Source of the DNA: Eximiradius proteiniborus
GTDB taxonomy: Bacteria; Bacteroidota; Ignavibacteria; Kapaibacteriales; UBA2268
Direction: 5' to 3'
Length of the DNA: 59,177 nt
Assembly (NCBI GenBank): GCA_026415495.1
Contig: JAOAGZ010000004.1
Coordinates: 1 to 59,177 of the forward strand
Shown piece after piece: positions 39,912 through 49,417 of the stretch. A model generated the notes under the pieces. That model worked only from the letters and a program-made list of their open reading frames with translations. It had not been told where the DNA came from and ran no database searches. The stretch's first letter is position 1, and each line of letters starts with the position of its first letter. The translations under genes and the position numbers were made by a program.

Positions 39912-41982
39912 CGAAGAGAATACATATACAAGAAGAAAGAAGTTCTGGAAGTTCTGGTTATTAATGATTGCAATTAATTTAGGGTTGTTGATTGTAATTG
40001 GTCGGCTATTCCAGCTTCAAGTATTAAAAGCTTCTTATTACAAGGAAAAAGCACGGCGGCAGCACGAAACTAAATTAGATTTAAGTTCGCAGCGAGGCAA
40101 TATATACGATAGGAATGGCAATTTGCTTGCTTCGTCTGTAAAGAGTTACTCAATAGCTGTAGACCCAAATTTATTGCAGAAAAAAGCAGAAATTCTGAAA
40201 ATTATTGAAAAGAATTTGGGAATATCGGCAGAGAGTTTAAATAAAAAGATAGCATCTGCAAAAGGTTCGTTTTTATGGCTTGTAAGAGGCGTTACACCTG
40301 AAAAAGTAAAGGAATTGCTATATATCAAAGATAGAGGACTAATTTTAATAGAAGAACCAAGACGGCAGTATCACTATGGTGCTCTGGCATCACAAATAAT
40401 TGGCTGCACTGATATAGATAACCGCGGGCTAACAGGAATAGAATTAAGCTATGATAGCATTCTTACAGGAAGAAGCGGATATATGATTATGTTTAGAGAT
40501 GGGTTGGGCAGGTTGAGACCATCAGCAGATTTACCAATAATACGACCGACAAACGGATATTCAGTGCAACTTACTTTGGATATTGATTTGCAAAGGATAG
40601 TTGAATTTGAATTGATGCAAGGAATAAAGAACTCGCTTGCTGAATCCGGGACAGTTGTCGCAATAAAACCATCGACAGGTGAGGTGTTGGCAATGGCGAC
40701 CTACCCAAATTTCAACCCGAATGATCCATCTACATACATTAATTCAAATATGCGAAATCGTTCAATCACTGATGTTTACGAACCCGGATCAACATTCAAA
40801 GTAGTTACAGCGGCGGCAGCACTTGAAGAAAACATAACAAAGCTTGAGGATAAATACAACGGATTTCAAGGAGAATTGCATTTTTCGAACTTTGTGATAA
40901 AGGATGTGCATCCACTTGGCATAGCTACATTTAGAGAAGGTTTGGTGCACTCGAGTAACATTATTTTGTCGAGTGTTGCAGCAAAGATACCTGATTTTAA
41001 ATTTTACAAATATATAAGAGATTTTGGCTTTGGTATTCCAACAAGGATAGATTTGCCGGGCGAAGTATCCGGAAAAATACAAAGAGCGGAACAAATGAAT
41101 GTTTCAACCAAAAGATTTATTGGATTTGGATACGGAATTTTGGCGACTCCACTTCAAATGGCAAACGCTTTTGCGACAATTGCAAACGGTGGGATAATGA
41201 TGAAACCCTACGTAATAAATGCAATATATGATGAGAAAGGAAATTTAATTAAGAAAAACAATCCTGAAAAAATCAGACGTGTAGTATCTGAAAATACATC
41301 ACATACTCTGACAAATGTATTAAAAGAAGTAGTAGAGAAAGGAACGGGAGTTGCAGCAAAAATCGAAGGAGTGGAAATTGCGGGGAAAACCGGGACTTCC
41401 CAGCAGCTTGTTGATGGGACATACTCAAAATCGGATTACAACGCATCGTTTGCGGGATATTTCCCTGCTAATAATCCAGAAATTTGTATTCTTGTCTTTT
41501 TAGACAAGCCGAAAACAAGCATATACGGCGGTTCAACTGCTGCACCAATTTTCAAAAATATTGCAATGAGATGGCTTTCTATTAAGAACCACTCGATAAA
41601 AGTCAAAAACATTGAAAATAATGCGAATGACACCGTGTTTGTTCCGAATATTAACGGACTTGAATTTTCGGAAGCAGAAAAAATATTACAAGAATTAGGA
41701 TTGCGTTACTCAACTACAGCAAAAGAAGGAATGGTCAAGCAAGTTTTTCCGGAGCCCGGGAGAAGGATTTTGCGTTCGACTGTAATAAAGATAGAGACTG
41801 AGCAGGAAAAAGCAAACAACGAGAAAATGCCATCAGTAGTTGGATTGCCATTGAGACGAGCAATTACAATATTGCATTCGGCAGGAATAAAGGTGCAGGT
41901 GCGAGGTTCAGGTAAGGTTGTACGACAAGTTTGGGAACGCACAAATAATGAACTTACCTGCACATTATTCGCAAGCCCTTGA
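39901..41982 (+). CDS. class B penicillin-binding protein (FtsI-like) with two PASTA-like segments
   Basis: YEPGSTFKVV (STFK), SSN, KTGTSQQ; C-terminal VPNINGLEFSEAEKILQELGL and MPSVVGLPLRRAITILHSAGI. Confidence 0.93.
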   Translation: MKNSEENTYTRRKKFWKFWLLMIAINLGLLIVIGRLFQLQVLKASYYKEKARRQHETKLDLSSQRGNIYDRNGNLLASSVKSYSIAVDPNLLQKKAEILKIIEKNLGISAESLNKKIASAKGSFLWLVRGVTPEKVKELLYIKDRGLILIEEPRRQYHYGALASQIIGCTDIDNRGLTGIELSYDSILTGRSGYMIMFRDGLGRLRPSADLPIIRPTNGYSVQLTLDIDLQRIVEFELMQGIKNSLAESGTVVAIKPSTGEVLAMATYPNFNPNDPSTYINSNMRNRSITDVYEPGSTFKVVTAAAALEENITKLEDKYNGFQGELHFSNFVIKDVHPLGIATFREGLVHSSNIILSSVAAKIPDFKFYKYIRDFGFGIPTRIDLPGEVSGKIQRAEQMNVSTKRFIGFGYGILATPLQMANAFATIANGGIMMKPYVINAIYDEKGNLIKKNNPEKIRRVVSENTSHTLTNVLKEVVEKGTGVAAKIEGVEIAGKTGTSQQLVDGTYSKSDYNASFAGYFPANNPEICILVFLDKPKTSIYGGSTAAPIFKNIAMRWLSIKNHSIKVKNIENNANDTVFVPNINGLEFSEAEKILQELGLRYSTTAKEGMVKQVFPEPGRRILRSTVIKIETEQEKANNEKMPSVVGLPLRRAITILHSAGIKVQVRGSGKVVRQVWERTNNELTCTLFASP

Positions 41983-41995
41983 TTTATAAAATTTA

Positions 41996-42487
41996 TCAAG
42001 CAAAAATATCGTTTTTGGCACGAGATTCTTCTGCCATTTTGTTTTTGTACTCAATCATTTTTTCTAAAAGCTTCGGGTCTGCAATAGCAAGCATTTTAAC
42101 AGCAAGCAAGCCAGCATTTTTAGCATTCCCGATGGCAACGGTTGCTACAGGGACACCAGCAGGCATTTGAACAATTGACAATAAAGAATCAAGTCCATTC
42201 AAAGCTTTTGATTGGACAGGAACACCAATGACAGGAAGTGGAGTGTGCGATGCAATCATACCAGGTAAATGAGCAGCACCACCGGCACCAGCAATTATCA
42301 CTTTAATTCCACGGTTGTGGGCACTGCGACCGTATTCAGCCATATCATCAGGGGTCCGGTGAGCCGAGACAATTTTGATTTCGTAAGGAACTCCGAATTC
42401 TTCGCAAATATCGACGGCAGCCTGCATAGTCGGGAGGTCGGAATCGCTTCCCATAACTATACCAATTATTGGTTTAAGTTGTAGCAT
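41996..42487 (-). CDS. purE: 5-(carboxyamino)imidazole ribonucleotide mutase
   Basis: [48 protein letters not shown] motifs. Confidence 0.96.
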   Translation of the reverse strand: MLQLKPIIGIVMGSDSDLPTMQAAVDICEEFGVPYEIKIVSAHRTPDDMAEYGRSAHNRGIKVIIAGAGGAAHLPGMIASHTPLPVIGVPVQSKALNGLDSLLSIVQMPAGVPVATVAIGNAKNAGLLAVKMLAIADPKLLEKMIEYKNKMAEESRAKNDIFA

Positions 42488-42502
42488 ATATCACCTCTAT
42501 TA

Positions 42503-43006
42503 TTAAAAATTTGATTCATCACGCCATAAAATGATTTTCCATTCATCGCTTGCGTTTTCCCGTTTCAAATAAAAGATAGCTTTTCCAAATACATTTAAAA
42601 TATCATTTGGTGCAAAAGTGATTGTAAGAGAGAAACTCCGAGAAACATCTAAAAAAAGAGAATCGCCCCGCGTGTAAAGAATTTCGTTCCAGACAAGGTT
42701 TAGGTCCTGAGCTGCTGAAAACAGCCGAGCAGTAGCAATCATATCTTCGCTACGGGTCCAGGTCGGGTCTATATTTTTATCATAATTGCGATAGTTGAAA
42801 GTAAAGTCGGGATGTAAAAGCTTTCCATAAAGAACAGTATCTTTGTATTTATAAGCATAGCTAAAATTTTTGAATACACCTTCTATTGTTCGTTGGTCGC
42901 CGAGTTGGAAGTCGCCTTGTGCATCTTTAAGCAAAGCCGGAGCAAAAGGATTTGTGCAGGAAACTGCAAGAAACAAGAAAAGTAGTATGTAAAATATTTT
43001 ATTCAA
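42503..43006 (-). CDS. hypothetical lipoprotein
   Basis: FYILLFLFLAVSCTN lipobox; possible nuclear transport factor 2-like fold. Confidence 0.6.
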   Translation of the reverse strand: MNKIFYILLFLFLAVSCTNPFAPALLKDAQGDFQLGDQRTIEGVFKNFSYAYKYKDTVLYGKLLHPDFTFNYRNYDKNIDPTWTRSEDMIATARLFSAAQDLNLVWNEILYTRGDSLFLDVSRSFSLTITFAPNDILNVFGKAIFYLKRENASDEWKIILWRDESNF

Positions 43007-43893
43007 TTCAAAAGTAATTTTTTTAAAATAATTTGTTCATTTTTTTTCAAAACTATGAAATATGGTCCATTTAGCAAAAAATTCAGATTAATTACTGTAT
43101 TATTTTGAAATAATTTTGAAGAGTAAACAATTTGACCTAATGAATTATAAATTTCAACAGAAGAAACATCGTTTGAAGTTAAGAATAGTGATTTATCGAC
43201 CAATTGAAATTCAATGTTTTCTATTTGATCATTTATCGAACTGTTCAGGTTGTCGGCAACATAAATATCATCGACTGCAAGCTGAGGGCGAGTGCCCGAT
43301 GAGGCATCATTGGCATAGCAGTATTTCCATCGAAGTTGGATGTAGTTTTTGTTCGCACAATTATCTGGCAACTTGATGGGTCCGAAAATCTTAAAATCGC
43401 CTTTTGTTTGAGAAGAGGAATATATTGAATTGGATACATTAACGAATTTGGATTTATCATCAGTTCGATACTGCAATTGGATAAAATAGTTCCTCTCCCC
43501 TACGTTATAAGTGCGAGCTGTCCAACGAAGATAAACTTCTGAACAATTACGGGTGTCAAGAGCAAGAACAGCAGCCCCAGGATAGCCATCATCATCTTGC
43601 GAGGAAGATGTGGATAAAAAAGAGAAACCGTATTGCCCAAGTCCGTTAATTCTTGCTTTGGATTTCAAGTTGTAAGGAGAAATCCAGTCGCCGGTCATTT
43701 CGTCGTCGATTTTAGGGTCGGATTTTTTGAGAGTATGAAAAATCATAGAAACAGGATAAGTTCGAGCAGGTGCATCTTCTCGCCATTCATTGAAATAGTA
43801 AGATGAGCCACTCAATTCGAAAGGTTGAGGATTGCTTTGGGCAAATGACAAATTAGTTACAAAGCCAAATGCCAGAAAAATAACAAGTATCAT
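43003..43893 (-). CDS. secreted protein with T9SS type A-like C-terminal sorting domain
   Basis: Signal peptide; C-terminal VEIYNSLGQIVYSSKLFQNNTVINLNFLLNGPYFIVLKKNEQIILKKLLLN. Confidence 0.85.
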   Translation of the reverse strand: MILVIFLAFGFVTNLSFAQSNPQPFELSGSSYYFNEWREDAPARTYPVSMIFHTLKKSDPKIDDEMTGDWISPYNLKSKARINGLGQYGFSFLSTSSSQDDDGYPGAAVLALDTRNCSEVYLRWTARTYNVGERNYFIQLQYRTDDKSKFVNVSNSIYSSSQTKGDFKIFGPIKLPDNCANKNYIQLRWKYCYANDASSGTRPQLAVDDIYVADNLNSSINDQIENIEFQLVDKSLFLTSNDVSSVEIYNSLGQIVYSSKLFQNNTVINLNFLLNGPYFIVLKKNEQIILKKLLLN

Positions 43894-43895
43894 AA

Positions 43896-44219
43896 CTATA
43901 TATTTTGATAGTTCGAAATATATTTTTCGAAATCATTAATAATTTGTTTGAAAATGCTTTCAGGAACTATCATTCGGAGGAAATTCTGACCAATCGAACC
44001 TTTCAGGGTGAAATTACCTTTGACAATAATTTTAAAATAAGGAATATCAAATGTGTTATCTATTTTTATTTTGCCTAATTTGGCAAGATAACCGACAAAT
44101 TTCTGGTCAGTATTGTTGTCAAAATAGATATCGTAGCCGATATTACCATCAGCACAACTTTCGGCATCGGATATTTTAATTATTTTCAAAGCGAATAAGT
44201 ATAAAAAATTTAAACACAA
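43896..44219 (-). CDS. hypothetical protein
   Basis: Open frame in operon spacing with neighbours; start uncertain. Confidence 0.4.
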   Translation of the reverse strand: MCLNFLYLFALKIIKISDAESCADGNIGYDIYFDNNTDQKFVGYLAKLGKIKIDNTFDIPYFKIIVKGNFTLKGSIGQNFLRMIVPESIFKQIINDFEKYISNYQNI

Positions 44220-44269
44220 AGAAAAAATAACTTATTTTTGTAAATTAAGCAAGAATAAAAATATTGATT

Positions 44270-44977
44270 ATGAAACCAGAATTATCGGTAATAATACCTG
44301 CATATAATGAAGAGGCAAGATTAGGAAATACACTAAGTCTAATCACACAGTATTTAAGAAACACAAATTTAACTTATGAAATTATTGTTTCGGACGATGG
44401 TTCGCAAGACCAAACAATCGAAGTTGCCAAAAGTTTTGAAGATGTGAAGGTAATAAGTGATGGGAAAAATTATGGGAAAGGGGCGGCAGTCCGGCGAGGA
44501 ATGCTTGCTGCAAATGGAGAGTATAGATTATTTACTGATGCAGATTTATCTACACCTATATATGAAATAGATAAGTTAAAAAAATATCTTAAAGATGGAT
44601 ATGATGTTTGCATAGGGTCAAGAGCAGTTGATTATAGATTAATCAAGAAGCACCAGCCGTTTTACAGAGAATTTATGGGCAAAACATTCAATAAAATTGT
44701 TCAGATGCTTGTAGTAAAAGGAATAAAGGACACACAATGTGGATTTAAGTGTTTTCGTGAAAAAGCAGCAGTGGATATTTTTAATCGAGCACAAATCAAC
44801 GGTTTTTCGTTTGATGTCGAAATATTATTTTTAGCAAAAAAATTGAATTATAAGATAAAAGAAGTGGGAGTAGAGTGGTATAATGACGAAAGAACAACGG
44901 TTAGCCCGATAAAGGATAGTATAAAAATGTTCACAGAAATTCTCAAAATCAGAAGAATTCATTCGGATTTGAAATAA
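44270..44977 (+). CDS. glycosyltransferase family 2 (dolichyl-phosphate glucosyltransferase-like)
   Basis: LSVIIPAYNEEARLGNTL, VSDDGSQDQT, GKGAAVRRGMLAANGEYRLFTDADLSTP, DTQCGFKCF. Confidence 0.92.
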   Translation: MKPELSVIIPAYNEEARLGNTLSLITQYLRNTNLTYEIIVSDDGSQDQTIEVAKSFEDVKVISDGKNYGKGAAVRRGMLAANGEYRLFTDADLSTPIYEIDKLKKYLKDGYDVCIGSRAVDYRLIKKHQPFYREFMGKTFNKIVQMLVVKGIKDTQCGFKCFREKAAVDIFNRAQINGFSFDVEILFLAKKLNYKIKEVGVEWYNDERTTVSPIKDSIKMFTEILKIRRIHSDLK

Positions 44978-46200
44978 TGGATTTATTGAATAAATTCAAA
45001 AAAATTCGTCAAATTTTATTCAGACCAATCAACGAAAATTTATGGAAGCGTAATTTAATCATTCTTGCAATTGCACAGTTTATTGCAATGGTAGGAATGA
45101 ATGGGCTTGTGCCATTTCTTCCGTTATTTGTGCTGGAATTGGGGATAAAAGACCCCGTGCAGGCAAAATTTTGGAGCAGTATGGTATTTGCAGGACCTTA
45201 TTTTTTGTCGATATTCGCGGTTCCTGTGTGGGGAATGCTTGGGGATAGATACGGGCAGAAAAAAATGGTAATTCGGGCAATTTTCGGTTTAGCGTTAGCA
45301 GTATTTCTGATGGGATTTTCGATAAACGTTTATCAATTATTTGCATTAAGGATTTTTCAAGGAGCATCGAGCGGCTTTATTGCTGCAGCACTTGCGTTTG
45401 TAAGTAAGAACACTCCCAAAAATCGCAATGGATATGCAATTGGCATATTGCAAAGTGCATCCTCGGCTGGAATAATAATAGGACCATTTTTCGGAGGAAT
45501 ACTATCCGATGCAAGCGGAGTCAGAAGCGTTTTTATAATTGTAGCTATATTATGCGTTATAAGCGGAATATTAATTATTGGATGCGTAAAAGAACAAAGA
45601 GTGGAAGTAACAAGCACTCAAAGCAAAGTTTTAGATAACTTAAAAACGGTTATCCACAACGGAGAAATGTCGAAAATAATCTTGTTGATTATATTATCGC
45701 AATTGGCGATATTACTATCAAATCCAATTTTTCCATATTATGTAGCAAGACTTGGAGCACCACAAAGCATTCTATCAACAATCACAGGACTATTAGTAGC
45801 AACTGTTGGAATATTCAGTATTATTTTTGCTCCATACTGGGGAAGAAAGAATGATACAACTGCTTATAGCAAGATATTTTCGCCTGCTGTGTTTGTAGCT
45901 GGATTGGCATCATTGCTTCACGTGATTTCTAATCATTATCTCTGGTTATTTCCAATTAGAGCAACAGTGGGTGTATTTTTTGCTGCAATTGCACCAAGTT
46001 TATATTCCGCACTAAGTTATCGCGCTGATGAAAGCAACAAAGGTGGAATAATGGGGATTGCCTCATCAGCAAATTTATTAGGTGCTTTGCTAAGTTATCT
46101 GAGTTGCAGTGTTATTGTTTCGCACCTTGATATGGTGTGGACATTTGTTGCTTCAGGAGTTATCTTAATATCGCTATCAATTTGGGCAAAAGTCAGATAA
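44977..46200 (+). CDS. MFS transporter
   Basis: About 12 TM; VPVWGMLGDRYGQKKMVIRAI motif A; FQGASSGFIAAALAFVS. Confidence 0.92.
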   Translation: MDLLNKFKKIRQILFRPINENLWKRNLIILAIAQFIAMVGMNGLVPFLPLFVLELGIKDPVQAKFWSSMVFAGPYFLSIFAVPVWGMLGDRYGQKKMVIRAIFGLALAVFLMGFSINVYQLFALRIFQGASSGFIAAALAFVSKNTPKNRNGYAIGILQSASSAGIIIGPFFGGILSDASGVRSVFIIVAILCVISGILIIGCVKEQRVEVTSTQSKVLDNLKTVIHNGEMSKIILLIILSQLAILLSNPIFPYYVARLGAPQSILSTITGLLVATVGIFSIIFAPYWGRKNDTTAYSKIFSPAVFVAGLASLLHVISNHYLWLFPIRATVGVFFAAIAPSLYSALSYRADESNKGGIMGIASSANLLGALLSYLSCSVIVSHLDMVWTFVASGVILISLSIWAKVR

Positions 46201-46201
46201 A

Positions 46202-46714
46202 TTATTCTTCAATGCCAGTCCAATCACTCCAAGAGGTAGGCACAATCATATTCTCGTCGTTTCTAAATACAAGGGTTACCTTTACAGTTCTGCTGTCGCC
46301 ACCCCAATGAGTCATTGTAGGTTTTATCCAATAATCACTAAATCCCGGCTGGTCGTTAATAAATATAGTTTGCTTAGATACAGAATCATAAACTCCAATT
46401 CTGCAAACAGCCCAATATTGACGAGGAATATTAATTAAGAAAAAAGTATGTTCGCCGGGTTTAAGAGTTTGGTTTGTTTTAAGCAAGTTATCGCTCCATT
46501 CTCCGGTTGGGTTCAATCCAGATGTAACTAAACCAGCATTTTTATATTGCAAAGAAGTAATAGTATACATCGACTCTTGATTATTGACAAACTTTACATA
46601 AAGCCTGTTTTTGTCGCCAGTAAGATTATCATCGGGATTAGTTGGTTCGTTTTTATCGTCATTGCAGGAAAACGCTAAAAACGAAATTGCAAATAGTAAA
46701 ATGTAAAAAAGTTT
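46202..46714 (-). CDS. hypothetical lipoprotein
   Basis: Start set at MKLFYILLFAISFLAFSCND (lipobox). Confidence 0.65.
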   Translation of the reverse strand, partial: KLFYILLFAISFLAFSCNDDKNEPTNPDDNLTGDKNRLYVKFVNNQESMYTITSLQYKNAGLVTSGLNPTGEWSDNLLKTNQTLKPGEHTFFLINIPRQYWAVCRIGVYDSVSKQTIFINDQPGFSDYWIKPTMTHWGGDSRTVKVTLVFRNDENMIVPTSWSDWTGIEE

Positions 46715-46785
46715 CATTACAAAATCCTCAATAATTATATTTTGTTTATCGCTCATAAACATAAATTATTGTAAAATCGATAAAA

Positions 46786-46820
46786 TAAAAAAAAGTGTTT
46801 ACCTGCGAAGCGGTAAACAC
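46786..46820 (-). terminator. Rho-independent terminator
   Basis: Minus strand: gtgtttacc-gcttcgca-ggtaaacac followed by ttttttt. Confidence 0.85.
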
Positions 46821-46848
46821 ATCGGTTTTGGGATATAAAATTAGTTGA

Positions 46849-47754
46849 TTAGTAGTTTAAGGTTCCTGCCTGATAAACGCAACCGGGAAGTGTTTTGCCA
46901 AAGAATTCGGAGACTTGTTTTGCTAAATCAACAATTTGAGAAATAATAATATCTTTTCGCAAGTTTAATCTATGCAAGTAATGAAGGAAATCTTCTGTAG
47001 AGACATTGCCTGAAGCAATTTTGGTAAACGGGCAGCCTCCTAATCCTCCGAATGCAGTTTCAAAATATTCGACACCCATTTGCATTGCAACATAGATATT
47101 AGCCATACCGAGACCGTATGTATTATGAAAATGGCAAGTAAGTTCAGCCTTATCGGAACGCTTTTTTATTTCACCGAACAAGTCTTCAACCTGCTGTGGA
47201 TAAGCGTGTCCGGCAGTATCGGCGAGTGAAATTTTGAATAAACCATTTTCTAAATATTTGTCAATGATTGATAAGACGCGTTCTTTGGGCACCCGACCTT
47301 CGAAGCCACATCCAAAAGCACTCTGAACAGACACCTGAACAGCGAAACCGGCGGATTTAGCCTGTTGTGCCATAGACAAAATTCTTTGAAGAGCTTCGGA
47401 AGTAGTCATACCAGTATTTTTTTGGCTGTGGGTTTCGCTTGCAGAAACTCCCATACAAATAAGTTCAACGCCGGAATTGATCGCCCGCTCTAATCCTTTT
47501 TCGTTCAGGACGAGCCCAGAAAAGATTGGGTGCTTCGTGTTTGCATATTTTTGATTGATTTCGAGAAAAAGCTCGTCTGTGTCTGCCATTTGTGGCATTC
47601 TTTGTGGATTAACAAAAGAGCCAATCTGGATAATATCAACATTTGCATTTACTAACTGATCGATCCATTCGAGTTTTTTTTCTTTTGGGACAACGGATTT
47701 CTCCATTTGCAAACCATCACGCATCCCAACTTCGTGAATAAAAATATTTTTCAT
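46849..47754 (-). CDS. hydroxymethylglutaryl-CoA lyase-like
   Basis: HEVGMRDGLQMEK, CHFHNTYGLGMAN, ETAFGGLGGCPF motifs; start set at MKNIFIHE. Confidence 0.9.
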   Translation of the reverse strand: MKNIFIHEVGMRDGLQMEKSVVPKEKKLEWIDQLVNANVDIIQIGSFVNPQRMPQMADTDELFLEINQKYANTKHPIFSGLVLNEKGLERAINSGVELICMGVSASETHSQKNTGMTTSEALQRILSMAQQAKSAGFAVQVSVQSAFGCGFEGRVPKERVLSIIDKYLENGLFKISLADTAGHAYPQQVEDLFGEIKKRSDKAELTCHFHNTYGLGMANIYVAMQMGVEYFETAFGGLGGCPFTKIASGNVSTEDFLHYLHRLNLRKDIIISQIVDLAKQVSEFFGKTLPGCVYQAGTLNY

Positions 47755-47845
47755 ACAAATCCTTTTATAATTAACAAACACAAAATATTAAATAAACAAA
47801 TTATTACTAAATTGATAATAGAAATTAATAAAAGTTTGAACAATT

Positions 47846-48703
47846 ATGAAAATTGAAGATACAATATTTATTGATGAAGTTCAAAAAAGATATGAATTAT
47901 TGACTGATACTTATATTAGTCTATACAATAGTGCTTTGAAAAAATTTAAGAATGATACAATTCATGATTTGCGGGTATGTTCAAGAAGAATTATTACATT
48001 GGTAGAATTTATTTTGAGTAAAGTTAATTCAACCTATGGCTTGAATTTAGTAAAAATATTGAAATTCTATTTCAAGAAACTTTCCAAACTCAGAGACATT
48101 CAAATATTGATAGAGAATCACAAAGCAAAGGCAATAAGCAATGAATATTGGTTGTTGTTCATTAATTATTTAAATAAGAAAGAGAAAAGAATTATCAAGA
48201 AGTTGCAGCCGTTATTTACTCAGGAAAATTTAACGGAAATAGAAGGGTTATTTTTCTTTTTTGAATTGGAGTTGCGTAATGCTCTAAAAAATAGGATAAT
48301 TTCGGCTGAAGATTTAATTGGTGCAATTGACGAAAAGTATAAGCAAGCAATGAATAAATTTAAAAATATTGATATAGCGAAAATTGAGACAATTCATAAA
48401 TTTCGAATTAAGTTCAAGAAATTCCGCTATTTATATGAATTTTTGCAACAAATTGTTACTGAAAATAGTATTTCGAGTAAAGAATTAGGGAAATATCAAA
48501 CATTGCTTGGAGATATACAGGATAGCGAAATACTAAATAACTGCATATTAGTATATTTAAAAAAGAGTGAGAAATACAACCAAGCCAGCAAGTTGCTATC
48601 GGATGCAGCTGGGATTAAAACAGCGGCAGTTTTAAAATTTATTGAAAAGAAAGACGATGTCTATAAATTTTGGGAAATAAAGTCAAATGCCGTTCCCAAC
48701 TAA
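47846..48703 (+). CDS. CHAD domain protein
   Basis: TIHDLRVCSRRIITLVEFI, LRDIQILI, IHKFRIKFKKFRYLYEFL: paired basic helical motifs. Confidence 0.85.
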   Translation: MKIEDTIFIDEVQKRYELLTDTYISLYNSALKKFKNDTIHDLRVCSRRIITLVEFILSKVNSTYGLNLVKILKFYFKKLSKLRDIQILIENHKAKAISNEYWLLFINYLNKKEKRIIKKLQPLFTQENLTEIEGLFFFFELELRNALKNRIISAEDLIGAIDEKYKQAMNKFKNIDIAKIETIHKFRIKFKKFRYLYEFLQQIVTENSISSKELGKYQTLLGDIQDSEILNNCILVYLKKSEKYNQASKLLSDAAGIKTAAVLKFIEKKDDVYKFWEIKSNAVPN

Positions 48704-49417
48704 TTTGGAAATATTATCTACGACAGCATCGTTATTTACTTCAAAGCTAAAGATAAAATTCGCCTCGTATTTCTTTAATGCAGTAGGACGGAAACTCACA
48801 ATAAGTTGCCGAGGAGTGCCATTTGCCGGAATAGAAATAGGAAAGCTTTTGGGGCTTAGATTTTCAATTTTAAAAACAGAAGAATCACCAATAATTGAGA
48901 AATTATCAATAAATACTTCACTAGAAGAAAAATTATAGAGATTAAGAGTGCTTAGTTTCATTGACCCCACCTGAACATTTCCAAAATCTAAATCAGAGGA
49001 AAAAATATGTGGAACACGGTAATGAGTAAGCAAAAATGGGCGGAAATATTCCCGGAAGAACAAAGTATCCGTAAAATATCCAAACTTAGATGGATTGACT
49101 GTAAGAACAATGCTATCATTTGATAGCGGAGATAGATTAAGAGTAACTGGATTATTGAACTGGTAGTTGTTTTTATTACCTTTGATAATAATATATTTAA
49201 GCAACAGATATTTATTAGAAAAATTCTCAACTTTTAATGAAATGGATGCACTTTTCCCAAACAAGAGATCATCTAAATCAACATTATCCGGAATAATTGC
49301 AAAAATTGAATCGCCGTTTTTGCGTAAGTCCAAAATCTCACGATTCGCTTGAATATCAATTGGGCTATCGCAAGCGTTTATTGCAAAAGCAAGCAATATA
49401 AACAGCATAATTGACAT
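48683..49417 (-). CDS. lipoprotein with ASH-like (abnormal spindle/hydin) domain
   Basis: Lipobox FAINAC; DLDFGNVQVGSMKLSTLNLYNFSSSEVFIDNF...IPANGTPRQLIVSFRPTALKKYEANFIF. Confidence 0.6.
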   Translation of the reverse strand: MSIMLFILLAFAINACDSPIDIQANREILDLRKNGDSIFAIIPDNVDLDDLLFGKSASISLKVENFSNKYLLLKYIIIKGNKNNYQFNNPVTLNLSPLSNDSIVLTVNPSKFGYFTDTLFFREYFRPFLLTHYRVPHIFSSDLDFGNVQVGSMKLSTLNLYNFSSSEVFIDNFSIIGDSSVFKIENLSPKSFPISIPANGTPRQLIVSFRPTALKKYEANFIFSFEVNNDAVVDNISKLVGNGI

